Below are positions 43,414 to 52,892 of a DNA stretch of 64,000 nt, one piece after another; the first letter of the stretch is position 1, and every line of letters starts with the position of its first letter. Location of the stretch: positions 1,495,473 to 1,559,472 of the forward strand of contig NZ_SODP01000001.1 in NCBI RefSeq assembly GCF_004365355.1. Direction: 5' to 3'. The notes under the pieces were generated by a model that made no database searches, was not told the DNA's origin, and saw only the letters and a program-made list of their open reading frames with translations. The stretch comes from Kribbella pratensis (GTDB lineage Bacteria; Actinomycetota; Actinomycetes; Propionibacteriales; Kribbellaceae). A program made the position numbers and the translations under genes.

Positions 43414-43517
43414 GCCGCCGGCGCTCCTCTCGATGCAGACTTACTGGGCCTTCTCGGTACGCACTCGGGATGAGCCTACTGCGGGGGACTGTCCCTGTTG
43501 CGCACCGCTCGACTGTT

Positions 43518-43523
43518 TGTCAA
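43518..43523 (-). promoter_or_regulatory. Possible -35 box for the tkt operon
   Basis: TTGACA on the minus strand, about 105 bp before the tkt start. A convincing -10 is not visible 17-18 bp downstream (CAACAG), so this is tentative. Confidence 0.3.
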
Positions 43524-43585
43524 CCGTTCAGCATCCTCCGCTGTTCCCCGACGTCCGCGAGGTCACACTGTGCTCCTACTGAGCT

Positions 43586-43613
43586 GGTACCGGGCCCGTA
43601 CCGAGCTCGTACC
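43586..43613. repeat. Three 11-bp-phased GTACC repeats between tkt and ctaB
   Basis: GGTACC at 43586, CGTACC at 43597 and CGTACC at 43608, exactly 11 bp apart, within units GGTACCGGGCC, CGTACCGAGCT and CGTACCGGCCT. One copy per helical turn suggests a multimeric regulator site in the divergent promoter region. Confidence 0.45.
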
Positions 43614-43657
43614 GGCCTCATCGGAGGGGGGTGCGAGAACCCTCCTACGGGGCGTCG

Positions 43658-43663
43658 TAGACT
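43658..43663 (+). promoter_or_regulatory. Possible -10 box for ctaB
   Basis: TAGACT, 54 bp before the ctaB start. No convincing -35 at the right distance. Confidence 0.3.
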
Positions 43664-43717
43664 GCTGAATCGTCAGCGCCGGAAGCCCGGCGTCAACCCA
43701 CTCTGTTCGAGGTGTTC

Positions 43718-44683
43718 GTGACGGCCGTCGACCCGCGTCCCGCCGCGACGACGTCGTACCCGACGCCGCTGCCGGACGCTACTGCTGTGGTGAGTCCGTC
43801 GGTGCGCGACGTGGTGAAGGCGTACGTCGGTCTGACCAAGCCGCGCATCATCGAGCTGCTGCTGATCACCACCGTGCCGGTGATGTTCCTGGCCGCCGGG
43901 GGAGTGCCCGGCCTCGAGGTCGTGGTGGCCACCCTGATCGGCGGCATCCTCGCCTCCGGCAGCGCGAACACGATCAACTGCGTGCTCGACCGCGACATCG
44001 ACGAGCAGATGCGCCGGACCCGGCGCCGCCCGTTGCCGCGGCACGCGGTCAGCCCGCGCTCGGCGACGATCTTCGGCGTCGTGCTGGGCGTCCTGGCCAC
44101 GCTGGAGCTCGGCTTCTTCGTGAACTGGCTGTCGTCCGGCCTCGCGCTGGCGGCGAACCTGTTCTACGTCTTCGGCTACACGATGGTGCTGAAGCGCCGG
44201 ACCGTGCAGAACATCGTCTGGGGCGGTATCGCCGGCTGCTTCCCGACCCTGATCGGCTGGACCGCGGTCACCGGCAAGCTGGCCTGGACCCCGGTCGTGC
44301 TGTTCCTGGTCGTGTTCTTCTGGACTCCGCCGCACACCTGGTCGCTGGCGATGCGGTACCGCGAGGACTACGCATCCGTCGACGTGCCGATGCTGCCGGT
44401 AGTCGCCACCCCGGTCGCCACCGCGCGGCAGATCATGGCGTACTCCGTTGTCATGGTGATCACGTCGATCGCGCTCTGGCCGATCGCGGGCACCGGCTAC
44501 GTGTATCCGCTGGCCTCGATCGTGCTCGGTTTCGTGTTCCTCCGCGAGGCCCGCCGGTTGTTGCTCCGGGCCCACACCGGCGCCGAAGGCGCTGCCCTGC
44601 GGCCGATGCGGCTCTTCCACTTCTCGAATATCTACCTGGCGTTGCTGTTCATCGCGGCGGCCGTAGATCCGCTCCTGCACTGA
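43718..44683 (+). CDS. ctaB: Protoheme IX farnesyltransferase (heme O synthase)
   Basis: 321 residues, about nine transmembrane helices. The prenyl-diphosphate motif is NCVLDRDID (NxxxDxxxD) after helix 2, and the second acidic loop is [13 protein letters not shown]. It adds farnesyl to heme b for heme O, the precursor of heme A made by CtaA at 51170-52099. GTG 43718 is preferred to GTG 43712 since GAGG sits six bases upstream. Confidence 0.94.
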   Translation: MTAVDPRPAATTSYPTPLPDATAVVSPSVRDVVKAYVGLTKPRIIELLLITTVPVMFLAAGGVPGLEVVVATLIGGILASGSANTINCVLDRDIDEQMRRTRRRPLPRHAVSPRSATIFGVVLGVLATLELGFFVNWLSSGLALAANLFYVFGYTMVLKRRTVQNIVWGGIAGCFPTLIGWTAVTGKLAWTPVVLFLVVFFWTPPHTWSLAMRYREDYASVDVPMLPVVATPVATARQIMAYSVVMVITSIALWPIAGTGYVYPLASIVLGFVFLREARRLLLRAHTGAEGAALRPMRLFHFSNIYLALLFIAAAVDPLLH

Positions 44684-44780
44684 CCCGCAGCGCTTGACCA
44701 GATCGTGACCACGTGTTGCGATGGTCCGGTCTGTGGAGGCGTTTCCACGCCTGGGGAGACACAGTGGCAGGGGGTTTCGT

Positions 44781-45893
44781 ATGGGGGTACGAACACGTGT
44801 TGCGGCAGTTGCCGCACTCGCGTTGGCGGGCTCGTTGCTGGTGGCCGGGCAGGCTGATGCCGGTGGTCACAGCAGCAGTTTGACGCCGGTGGCAACGGGT
44901 TTGAACGGTCCGCGCGGCGTCTCGACGTACAAGAACCTGGTCATCTACAGCGTCACCGACGGTTCGGTGTACGTGACGAACGGCCACAGGTCCGTGAAAC
45001 TCGGCACGGTGCCGGGCTCGGGTGGGTTCCCGCCCGCGATCGACACGAACAAATGGGGTACGACGTACGCACTGACCGGTGCGGGTGGCGAGCCGGGACA
45101 GCCGCCGGTGCCCGGCAGTTCGACGCTGTACCGGATGCGGTTCGGGAAGCCGCTGGTCAAGGTCGCGGACATCGCGGCGTACCAGGCGCACGACCCGGAC
45201 CCGTACAACCAGGCCGACTCACCGACGGAGTCCAACCCGTTCGGCGTCGCGGCTCTGAGTGACGGCACGGTGCTGGTGTCCGATGCCGCGAACAACGATC
45301 TGCTGAGGGTGTGGCCGAACGGTCACGTCAAGACGGTCGCGCGGCTGAAGCCACGCACGGTCAAGGTCCCGTCCGGTCTGCCCGCCAAGGATCCGGAGGG
45401 CAACCCGCTGCCGCCGGCCGGTACACCGTTCGTCGCCGAAGCTGTGGCCACGTCGGTCACGGTGGGCTCGGACGGCTACTGGTACGTCGGTGAGCTCCGT
45501 GGCTTCCCGGCAACGCCGGGGACGTCGGAGATCTGGCGGATCAGGCCGGGCTCGGTGGGCGCGGTGTGCGACCCGGTCAAGCCGAACAAGGGCAACTGCA
45601 AGCGGTACGCCGACGGTTACACGTCGATCGTCGACCTGGCCGGCGGTCCGCGCGGCACGCTCGCGGTCGTCGAGTTGGACAAGGCGAGCTGGCTGAAGTT
45701 CGAGCTGAGCGGCCCGACGCACGGCGGGCTGTTCCTGCAGTACCCGGGCAGGAACCACCGCGCCGGCTACAAGCGGGAACTGGTGAAGGATCAGCTGACC
45801 CTGCCGGGTGGAGCAGCCTTCAACCGCTGGGGCCAACTCTTCGTCTCCGCCCCCGTCTTCGGCCCGGGAGCGGTCTACCGCGTGAAGTACTGA
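44781..45893 (+). CDS. Secreted ScyD/ScyE-family beta-propeller protein
   Basis: 370 residues from ATG 44781 (AGGGGG upstream). A signal peptide (VAAVAALALAGSLLVAGQADA) ends about residue 27, then SLTPVATGLNGPRGV opens an NHL/SMP-30-like propeller, with NPFGVAALSDGTVLVSDAANNDLLRV as a clear blade. ScyD/ScyE-type secreted proteins are common in actinobacteria, function unknown. Followed by a 38-bp palindromic terminator. Confidence 0.82.
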   Translation: MGVRTRVAAVAALALAGSLLVAGQADAGGHSSSLTPVATGLNGPRGVSTYKNLVIYSVTDGSVYVTNGHRSVKLGTVPGSGGFPPAIDTNKWGTTYALTGAGGEPGQPPVPGSSTLYRMRFGKPLVKVADIAAYQAHDPDPYNQADSPTESNPFGVAALSDGTVLVSDAANNDLLRVWPNGHVKTVARLKPRTVKVPSGLPAKDPEGNPLPPAGTPFVAEAVATSVTVGSDGYWYVGELRGFPATPGTSEIWRIRPGSVGAVCDPVKPNKGNCKRYADGYTSIVDLAGGPRGTLAVVELDKASWLKFELSGPTHGGLFLQYPGRNHRAGYKRELVKDQLTLPGGAAFNRWGQLFVSAPVFGPGAVYRVKY

Positions 45894-45916
45894 GCCTGAC
45901 GGCTAGGACAGGAACA

Positions 45917-45954
45917 GGGGACCGTGAACATCTGATCAGATGTTCACGGTCCCC
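45917..45954. terminator. 38-bp perfect palindrome after the ScyD-type gene
   Basis: Nineteen-base arms meeting with no spacer at TCTGA/TCAGA, beginning GGGGACCGTGAACATC, 23 bp after the stop codon. Most likely the terminator; an operator is the alternative. Confidence 0.75.
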
Positions 45955-46004
45955 GCGCGATGTCCACGCAGCATCTCCCGGCCGAGCTGGCCAGTTATGG
46001 CCGT

Positions 46005-46018
46005 GGCCTATTTAGGCC
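46005..46018. promoter_or_regulatory. GGCCTA-TT-TAGGCC palindrome upstream of the TrmB/LuxR-type regulator
   Basis: Perfect 6-bp arms about 100 bp before the regulator start, in the most AT-rich patch of this spacer. Possible autoregulatory operator. Confidence 0.35.
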
Positions 46019-46115
46019 GGAGATGGTGCTGGACACCCTGATGTGGCCCTGACGAGACTGCTGCGGCGTACCCGGGCGGTGAGGGTCCAGGCGCACCGTC
46101 AGGGAGGGGTTCAGC

Positions 46116-47114
46116 ATGCAGACTGGGTCCGAGCTGTCGGTCCTCGGCGTCGGCGAGTTCGAGGAACGGGCGTACCGGATCCTGCTGCGATGGCCGGGCC
46201 TGACAGTGAGCGGGTTGGCGGACCGGATCGGTTCGCCGGCCGGGCGGGTTCGCCGCGCGGTCGCCCGGCTGGAACAGACCGGGTTGATCACCCGCTCGCC
46301 GGTGCCCACGCCCCGGTTGTTGCCGGTGGCGCCGGATGCGGCGATCGAGGCGCTCGTGCGCCGGCAGCAGTCCGAACTCGAGCGGATCCGGGCCCTCGCG
46401 ACGGCCTGGGTCGCCGACTTCCGCGCGGGTCGCAGTACGGGGCCGACCGAACTGATCGAGGTCGTGATGGGTGCCGACGCAGTGCTGAGCCGCTTCGACC
46501 AGCTCCAGCGCGCCGCCACCGACGAGGTGCAGGTCCTGGACACTCCGCCGTACGTGCGTGCGGAAGGCCCGGACACCAACGACGTCGAGTTCGAGGTGCT
46601 GGCCAGGGGCGTGACCTGCCGGGCGATCTACGACCGCGCCGCGCTGGAACAGGCGCCGAACGCGGTGGGTGCGATCCTGCGGTACGTCGCGGCCGGCGAG
46701 CAGGCCCGGGTCACGTCCGAGCTGCCGTTGAAGCTGGCGACCTTCGATCGCCGGACGGCGTTCATCCCGCAGTCGATCGACCAGGGCGACATCGCCAGCG
46801 CGATCGTGGTGCACCCGTGCAGCCTGCTCGACGTACTGCTGCTCGTCTTCGATCAGCTGTGGGAGCAGGCGACGCCGTTGACGTCGCACGGTTCGCTGCG
46901 GGCCGGCGACGAGGACGGGACGGTCGAACCGAGCGAGAACGACCGGCGCGTCCTGGTGTTGCTCGCGAGCGGGATGAAGGACGAGGCGATCGCACGGCAC
47001 CTCGGCTGGAGCTATCGAACCACCCGGCGGCGGATCGCCGCGCTGATGGCGCTCCTGGGCGCCGAAACACGATTCCAGGCCGGTCTGCACGCTGCGCGGG
47101 CGGGCTGGTTGTGA
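46116..47114 (+). CDS. TrmB-like/LuxR-type helix-turn-helix regulator
   Basis: 332 residues. The N-terminus is a TrmB-like winged helix (about 12-65: YRILLRWPGLTVSGLADRIG), the middle a ligand-like domain, and the C-terminus a LuxR-type HTH (about 270-325: VLVLLASGMKDEAIARHLGW, then RTTRRRIAALM). Actinobacteria have many such one-component regulators beside secreted proteases. It lies 53 bp upstream of the S53 peptidase gene on the same strand and probably regulates it. Confidence 0.83.
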   Translation: MQTGSELSVLGVGEFEERAYRILLRWPGLTVSGLADRIGSPAGRVRRAVARLEQTGLITRSPVPTPRLLPVAPDAAIEALVRRQQSELERIRALATAWVADFRAGRSTGPTELIEVVMGADAVLSRFDQLQRAATDEVQVLDTPPYVRAEGPDTNDVEFEVLARGVTCRAIYDRAALEQAPNAVGAILRYVAAGEQARVTSELPLKLATFDRRTAFIPQSIDQGDIASAIVVHPCSLLDVLLLVFDQLWEQATPLTSHGSLRAGDEDGTVEPSENDRRVLVLLASGMKDEAIARHLGWSYRTTRRRIAALMALLGAETRFQAGLHAARAGWL

Positions 47115-47167
47115 GCTGGGCAACCCGACGGGACTGTCCCGCCGGAAGAGCGAGCGAGGGGTGAGGC

Positions 47168-50100
47168 GTGCAACGCACGAGCACAAGACGTAACGGCCTG
47201 ATGAGAAGACCGGGCCGGACCTTCCTGGTCGTCCTGACCACGATCGCGGCCGTGGTGGCGTCCGCGGTGACAGTGTCGACCGTGACACCGGCTACGGCAT
47301 CCGCGGCAAGCCGACCATCGGCAGGTGCACCGACCGCAGGTGGGCCGCGCGGCAGCCGCGCTGTCCCGGCGGGGTGCAATGTCGCCCAGACGGCCACCGA
47401 CGGTTCCACGCCGCTGGCGCGCTGCTACGCGGTCGGACGGGCCGGCGATCAGGGCGCGCTGGCGCAGCGCACCGCCGGGCCGATCCCCGGATCGCTGGGG
47501 CCGGCCGAGATCAAGTCGGCGTACGCCCTGCCGGATGGCGGCGACGGGCGGACCGTCGCGATCGTGGACGCCTTCGGGTACGAGAACGCCGAATCCGATC
47601 TGGCCGTGTTCCGGGCGCACTACGGCCTGCCTGCCTGTACGACGGAGAACGGCTGCTTCCGGAAGGTCGACCAGCGCGGCGGGACGGACTATCCACAGGA
47701 GGATCCCGACTGGTCCATCGAGACGGCTCTCGACCTGGACGCGGTCTCCTCGGCCTGTCCCGACTGTCACATCCTGCTCGTCCAGGCCGACAGCAACAGC
47801 TCACCGAGTCTCGGCCAGGCGGTCGACACCGCGGCGTCCCTGGGCGCCGTGGCGATCTCCAACTCGTACGGCATCGACGGTGAACTCCCGTTCGAGACGT
47901 ACTACGACCACTACTACGACCACCCCGGTATCGCCGTCACCGTGTCGTCCGGCGATTCCGGCAACGTCCAGAGCTACCCGTCCACCTCACCCAACGTGAT
48001 CTCGGTCGGCGGTACGACGCTGACCCGGGACGCCTCGACCACGCGCGGATGGCACGAGGCGGCCTGGGCCGACGGTGGCAGCGGTTGCTCGCTGTACGAG
48101 CCGCGCCCCGACTACCAGAGCGACCTCGACACCGGTTGCCCCGACACCCGGGCCACCGCCGATGTATCCGCCGTAGCCGACCCGGACACCGGGCTCGCTG
48201 TCTACAACACGCTCGGGCAGGACGGATGGGCGCAGTACGGCGGTACGTCGCTGTCCGCCCCGCTGGTCGCCGCGATGTACGCGCTGGCGGGCACGCCCGT
48301 CCCCGGAAGCAATCCGGCCACCTACGTGTACCGCCACGGCAGCTCGCTGAACGACGTCACCGAGGGCGCTGACGGTTCGTGTGGCGACGTACGGTGCACG
48401 GCAGGCGCAGGCTGGGACGGCCCGACCGGCGTCGGTACGCCCAACGGTGTGTCGGCCCTGACGCTCGGGTCGCCCGGTTGGGTCTCGGGCTCGGTGCGGA
48501 CGCGGAACCAGGCGCTCGACGGTGCGACAGTCACGTTCACCGACAAGACCGGCTATCGCACCCGCGCCGTCGTGGACAAGTCGGGGAACTACCGGGTCGC
48601 GGTAGCCGCGGGGACCTACCGGGTCGTCGCCTCGAAATTCGGGTACGCCGACGCGACGCTCGACCAGGTCAGCGTGTCCGCGGGTGCAACAGTGTCGAGG
48701 AACTTCGCGCTGACCGCAGTGGCTCGTCGTACGGTCAGTGGCACCGTCACCGATGGATCCGGTCAGGGGTGGCCGATGTACGCGAAGATCTCCATCGACG
48801 GGTATCCGGACGGAGCCGTCCACACCGATCCGTTCACCGGTCGTTACAGCGTCGAGCTCCCGGTCGGTACGACGTACAAGCTGCACGTCCAGGCAGCCGA
48901 CCTGCCCGGCTACCGGACCGCCGACTCCAGTGTTGCCGTCGGCAACGGAAAGGGCGCGCTGGTGCGCGACGTCGCGCTGGGCGTGGACGAATCGAGCTGC
49001 ACAGCCGCAGGGTATGGTCGCGCATTCCAGGGCGCCGGTACCGGCTTCGAGGGATGGTCGCAGGCTCAGGACGGCTGGCAGGTGACCGACGATGCGGGCA
49101 GCGGCAAGACCTGGACGTTCGACGATCCCGGCAGCAAGGGCAACCTGACCGGCGCCGCCGGCCAGTTCGCGATCGTCGACAACTGGTCGTTCCCGGTGGA
49201 TCGGAACGACACGAGCCTGGTCAGCCCGGCAGCGGACCTGTCCGAGCTGTCCCAGCCGACCATCGGCTTCGACACCTACTACTACGACTACGGATTCGGT
49301 GAGCAGGACGGCGTCGTCGACCTGAGCCTCGACGGCGGCGCGACCTGGCAGAACGTCTGGCGGGCGCCGGACGCCTTCGTCCGGGGACACGTCGACGTGC
49401 CGATCCCGCAGGCCGCGCACAAGTCCGACGTCCGGGTGCGGTTCCGCTTCAGCGGGGAGGCCGACAACTACTGGGAGCTGGACGACGTGTACGTCGGCAA
49501 CCGGTCGTGCGAGGCGACTCCGGGTGGACTCGTGGCCGGCTTCGTCCGCGACCACAACACCGGTGCTGCACTGACCGGCGCACAGGTCGCCGGCGGCACC
49601 ACTCCCGCGGTCAGCCACGCGACGACCGACGACTCGCAGCTCGATGACGGCTACTACTCGCTGTTCGCCCCGACCGGGAACGCAGCGCTCAGCGCCACTG
49701 GACGGCAGTACGCCGAGGCGAAGCAGACGGCGCGGATCGCCGCGCACCGGACGACCCGGCTCGACTGGTCCTTGGAGGCAGGACGGGTCACCGTGACTCC
49801 GTCGACGGTCTCGGTCAACGCCGGCAAGGGGCCGATCGGACCTCGGACGATCACGCTCACCAATCACGGCACGAAGCCTGCTCAGGTGTCGCTGGTCGAG
49901 CAGGACCGTGGGTTCACGGCGACCGACGGTCATCACCGGACGACGGCTCCCGGAGCGCCGCTGCGACGCGAGAAGGTGGACGCATCCCCGCTGTCGTTCG
50001 CAAAGGGGAAGCAGAACGGGCACAACCCGGTGCCGTCCCGGGACGCGTCGACGAATCCGGCGTGGTCGCAACTGCCGAACTACCCGACGCCGATCATGGA

Positions 50101-51130
50101 CAACGTCGTCGCAGCGAACGACGGAGTCGTCTACTCGGTCAGCGGAGCCACCGACGACGGTCTGACCGCCGCCGGGTACGCCTATGACCGGACGGCCGGT
50201 TCGTGGCGGCGGATCGCCGACCTGCCCGAGCCGCGGGAGAGTGCGGTCGGCGGCTTCGTCGGCGGCAAGCTGTACGTCACCGGAGGCTGGGACCCGCAGG
50301 GCAACCCGAGCTCGGCGACGTACGCGTACGACCCGGCGAAGAACCGGTGGTCACGCGTGGCCGACCTCCCCGTGCCGAGCAGCGCGTCGTCGGGCGCGGT
50401 CGTCGGCGGTGCCTTGTACGTGGTGGCCGGCTGTGCGTCGCAGGCGTGCACAGAAGCGACTCCCACCTACCGGTACGACGCCAGTCGCAACACCTGGACG
50501 CGCGTTGCGGCGTACCCGGAACACGTCGTGATGGCGGGGTGCACGGGATCGGGTGACGGACTGATCTGCGCTGGTGGCCTGGTGCCGCTGCTCGACGACC
50601 CGTGGCACGAGTTCCCGGTCGCGAGTGCCTACCGGTACACGCCCGACTCGGACAGTTGGACCCGGATCGCCGACATGCCGTACCCCGCGTGGGGCATGGC
50701 GTACTCGGGCAGTGGCGGCAAGCTGCAACTGGTCGGCGGCATCACCGGTGGCTACATCACCAACCAGGCCGTCCAGTTCGACCCGGCGACAGGTGCCTGG
50801 TCGGACCTGCCGAATGCGACGTACAGCATGTTCCGCGGCGGTGCGGCCTGTGGGTTGAGCAGGATCGGCGGTTCGATCGGGTCGTTCACCGCGACGCCGT
50901 TCGCCGAGTACCTGTCCGGTCAGGACTCGTGTGTCCTCGGCGCGGATGTGAGTTGGCTGTCGGCCGACCGTACTCAGGTCACCGTTCCGGCTGGTCGGTC
51001 GGTGACGGTACGACTGCGGTTCGACGCTGCGACGACGTCCACGGCAGGCAAGTACGACGCCCGCCTGGCCTTCACGTCGGACACGCCGTACGGCATCACG
51101 CCGGCGACGGTCACGCTGACGCGTCGCTGA
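47168..51130 (+). CDS. Secreted S53 (sedolisin-type) peptidase with kelch propeller
   Basis: 1,320 residues from a GTG with GAGGGG upstream. Signal peptide near 15-48. The S53 domain (about 100-435) shows the Glu-x3-Asp pair in IETALDLD (E185, D189), the oxyanion Asp in SSGDSG (D263) and the Ser in GGTSLSAP (S361): the Glu/Asp/Ser set of sedolisins, not the subtilisin triad. Carboxypeptidase-regulatory-like domains (about 437-600 and 785-870) flank a MAM-like beta domain (about 615-780). Kelch repeats fill about 960-1240 (YAYDPAKNRWSRVADLPVPS), with a final beta domain. Probably a secreted acid-type protease with a binding propeller. Confidence 0.87.
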   Translation: MQRTSTRRNGLMRRPGRTFLVVLTTIAAVVASAVTVSTVTPATASAASRPSAGAPTAGGPRGSRAVPAGCNVAQTATDGSTPLARCYAVGRAGDQGALAQRTAGPIPGSLGPAEIKSAYALPDGGDGRTVAIVDAFGYENAESDLAVFRAHYGLPACTTENGCFRKVDQRGGTDYPQEDPDWSIETALDLDAVSSACPDCHILLVQADSNSSPSLGQAVDTAASLGAVAISNSYGIDGELPFETYYDHYYDHPGIAVTVSSGDSGNVQSYPSTSPNVISVGGTTLTRDASTTRGWHEAAWADGGSGCSLYEPRPDYQSDLDTGCPDTRATADVSAVADPDTGLAVYNTLGQDGWAQYGGTSLSAPLVAAMYALAGTPVPGSNPATYVYRHGSSLNDVTEGADGSCGDVRCTAGAGWDGPTGVGTPNGVSALTLGSPGWVSGSVRTRNQALDGATVTFTDKTGYRTRAVVDKSGNYRVAVAAGTYRVVASKFGYADATLDQVSVSAGATVSRNFALTAVARRTVSGTVTDGSGQGWPMYAKISIDGYPDGAVHTDPFTGRYSVELPVGTTYKLHVQAADLPGYRTADSSVAVGNGKGALVRDVALGVDESSCTAAGYGRAFQGAGTGFEGWSQAQDGWQVTDDAGSGKTWTFDDPGSKGNLTGAAGQFAIVDNWSFPVDRNDTSLVSPAADLSELSQPTIGFDTYYYDYGFGEQDGVVDLSLDGGATWQNVWRAPDAFVRGHVDVPIPQAAHKSDVRVRFRFSGEADNYWELDDVYVGNRSCEATPGGLVAGFVRDHNTGAALTGAQVAGGTTPAVSHATTDDSQLDDGYYSLFAPTGNAALSATGRQYAEAKQTARIAAHRTTRLDWSLEAGRVTVTPSTVSVNAGKGPIGPRTITLTNHGTKPAQVSLVEQDRGFTATDGHHRTTAPGAPLRREKVDASPLSFAKGKQNGHNPVPSRDASTNPAWSQLPNYPTPIMDNVVAANDGVVYSVSGATDDGLTAAGYAYDRTAGSWRRIADLPEPRESAVGGFVGGKLYVTGGWDPQGNPSSATYAYDPAKNRWSRVADLPVPSSASSGAVVGGALYVVAGCASQACTEATPTYRYDASRNTWTRVAAYPEHVVMAGCTGSGDGLICAGGLVPLLDDPWHEFPVASAYRYTPDSDSWTRIADMPYPAWGMAYSGSGGKLQLVGGITGGYITNQAVQFDPATGAWSDLPNATYSMFRGGAACGLSRIGGSIGSFTATPFAEYLSGQDSCVLGADVSWLSADRTQVTVPAGRSVTVRLRFDAATTSTAGKYDARLAFTSDTPYGITPATVTLTRR

Positions 51131-51138
51131 CGCTGTGA

Positions 51139-51179
51139 CGCAACGTAGATCCGGTGAAGGTTGCCGGATCTACGTTGCG
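51139..51179. terminator. Bidirectional terminator between the S53 and ctaA genes
   Basis: Sixteen-base perfect arms (51139-51154 and 51164-51179; CGCAACGTAGATCCGG and complement) with a 9-nt loop. It begins 8 bp after the peptidase stop and overlaps the last codons of ctaA. Confidence 0.85.
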
Positions 51180-52099
51180 GGCGTGCCGCGCTCGCCGTAC
51201 ACGGCCGTGACGAGCGCGATCAGCAACCCGGCCAGGAACATGTGCACGAGCACGACACCCCAGGGCAGCCCGGTGAAGTACTGCGTGAAGCCGACAGCGC
51301 CCTGCAGCACCTCGACGGCCAGTAACCAGGCCGCCAGCTTGCGCAACGTGCGCGAGGTCGCGGTGACCCGGGTCGCGATCACCAACGCGATCGTGATGCC
51401 GAGCAGCCCGAACACCACGTCCGCGTGGAGCTGACTGACCAGTTCGGGATCGAAGCCGTTGCGCCCGGTCTCGGGATCGCCCGAGTGCGGGCCGGCGCCG
51501 GTGACAATGGTGCCGAGGGCAACAGTCAGCCAGACGGCCACCACACAGGCGGTCGCGAGCGCGCGGACCACCGGGGGAGTGTGCGGGTACGGGCTGGTAC
51601 GCGACCGGCGCATCATCGACACGGTCAGCGTGATGATGATCGGCGAGACCAGGAAGTGCGCCGAGACGATCCACGGGTTCAGGCCGGTGAGCACGCTGAT
51701 ACCGCCGATGACCGCCTGCAGCGGTACGCCGAGAGCCGCCGCCGTCGCGAGCCGGCGCAGGTCGCGGCGGACCGGGCGGTAGCGCATCACGACGAGCCAG
51801 GTGCAGATCGCGACGACACCGACCACGAATCCGAGCATCCGGTTCGTGAACTCGATCGCGCCGTGATAGCCGAGGGCTGCATGCGGCACGTACGAATCGT
51901 CCGTACACGACGGCCAGGTCGGGCAGCCGAGCCCCGAGCCGGTCAGCCGGACCAGTCCGCCGGTCACCACGATGCCGATGTTCACCACGATCGAGGCCCA
52001 GCCCCAACGGCGGACCACGTCCAGGCTCGGCTCGGGCACGAGCCGCCAGAAACGGCTGACTGGTTCGGCTTCTCGAGGCGGAGGCTCCGTCGTCATCAC
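51170..52099 (-). CDS. ctaA: Heme A synthase (COX15/CtaA family)
   Basis: 309 residues, about eight transmembrane helices. It oxidises heme O to heme A for cytochrome oxidase, working after CtaB. VTGGLVRLTGSGLGCPTWPS carries the characteristic segment, and paired histidines in AALGYHGAIEFTNRM and VSAHFLVSPI are heme ligands. The 3' end lies in the shared hairpin. Confidence 0.92.
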   Translation of the reverse strand: MMTTEPPPREAEPVSRFWRLVPEPSLDVVRRWGWASIVVNIGIVVTGGLVRLTGSGLGCPTWPSCTDDSYVPHAALGYHGAIEFTNRMLGFVVGVVAICTWLVVMRYRPVRRDLRRLATAAALGVPLQAVIGGISVLTGLNPWIVSAHFLVSPIIITLTVSMMRRSRTSPYPHTPPVVRALATACVVAVWLTVALGTIVTGAGPHSGDPETGRNGFDPELVSQLHADVVFGLLGITIALVIATRVTATSRTLRKLAAWLLAVEVLQGAVGFTQYFTGLPWGVVLVHMFLAGLLIALVTAVYGERGTPAT

Positions 52100-52115
52100 C
52101 GGGACACTCTAAAGG

Positions 52116-52892
52116 TCAGTCCCAGCGGAAGGTCCGGGAGACCAGGTAGCCGAGCACCCCGGCCCACAGGGCGAGCGACAGCGCGGCGGCCCACGGGATC
52201 ACTCCTTCGACGGTCGAGTTCGCCAGCCCGTTGGCCAGGGCGGCACTCGGCAGCAGGCGTACGACGCTCTGCATGCCGGACGGGTACTCGTCGACGGGCG
52301 TCATGATCGCCCCGCCGACCAGCAGCAACAGATACAGCAGGTTCGCGGCGGCCAGCGTGGCCTCTGCACGCAGTACGCCGGCCATCAGCAGCCCGAGTGA
52401 TGCGAAGGCCGCCGTGCCGCACAGGACGGTGAGGATCACCCCGACGACGGCTTCGACGCCGCCTACCGGTTTCCACCCCAGCGCGAGCCCCGTCCCCATC
52501 AGGACGGCGAGTTGGATGAGCTGGACGATCAGGACGGCGCCGATCTTGCCTGCGAGCAGGCCGGTGCGGGACAGCGGCGAGGCGCCTAGTCGTTTGATGA
52601 CGCCGTACCGGCGCTCGAAACCGGTCGCGATGGCCAGCGAGGTGAACGACGAGGACAGGATGGCCAGGGCAAGGACGCGCGGCACGGCCTGGTCGATCGG
52701 CCGGCCGGTGCCGAGTGGCAGGCGGTCGCCCAGCCCGGTGGCGCCGAGCAGCAGCAGGATGCCGAGCGGGATCACCAGCGCCAGCAGCAACTGCTCACCG
52801 TTGCGGACGAGCAGCTTGAACTCCATCCGCGAGTGCGCCAGCACCTTCCGCGGCCACGGCGCACTCCCCGGCTGCGGTGCGTAACTACTCAC
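52116..52892 (-). CDS. ABC-2 type transporter permease
   Basis: 258 residues with six predicted helices (LLLALVIPLGILLLLGATGL, LALAILSSSFTSLAIATGF, VLIVQLIQLAVLMGTGLALG, CGTAAFASLGLLMAGVLRAE, LLYLLLLVGGAIMTP, GVIPWAAALSLALWAGVLGY). Pairs with the ATPase gene, which it overlaps by four bases. Probable exporter of unknown substrate; in actinobacteria this pair usually sits between ctaA and sufR. Confidence 0.88.
   Translation of the reverse strand: MSSYAPQPGSAPWPRKVLAHSRMEFKLLVRNGEQLLLALVIPLGILLLLGATGLGDRLPLGTGRPIDQAVPRVLALAILSSSFTSLAIATGFERRYGVIKRLGASPLSRTGLLAGKIGAVLIVQLIQLAVLMGTGLALGWKPVGGVEAVVGVILTVLCGTAAFASLGLLMAGVLRAEATLAAANLLYLLLLVGGAIMTPVDEYPSGMQSVVRLLPSAALANGLANSTVEGVIPWAAALSLALWAGVLGYLVSRTFRWD

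Noticed and set aside
40246..43473. Very long open frame opposite tal and tkt (over 1,000 codons)
   Set aside because: It is the antisense of two certain genes; composition is Arg/Val/Gly-rich with no motif. High GC makes such antisense frames common.
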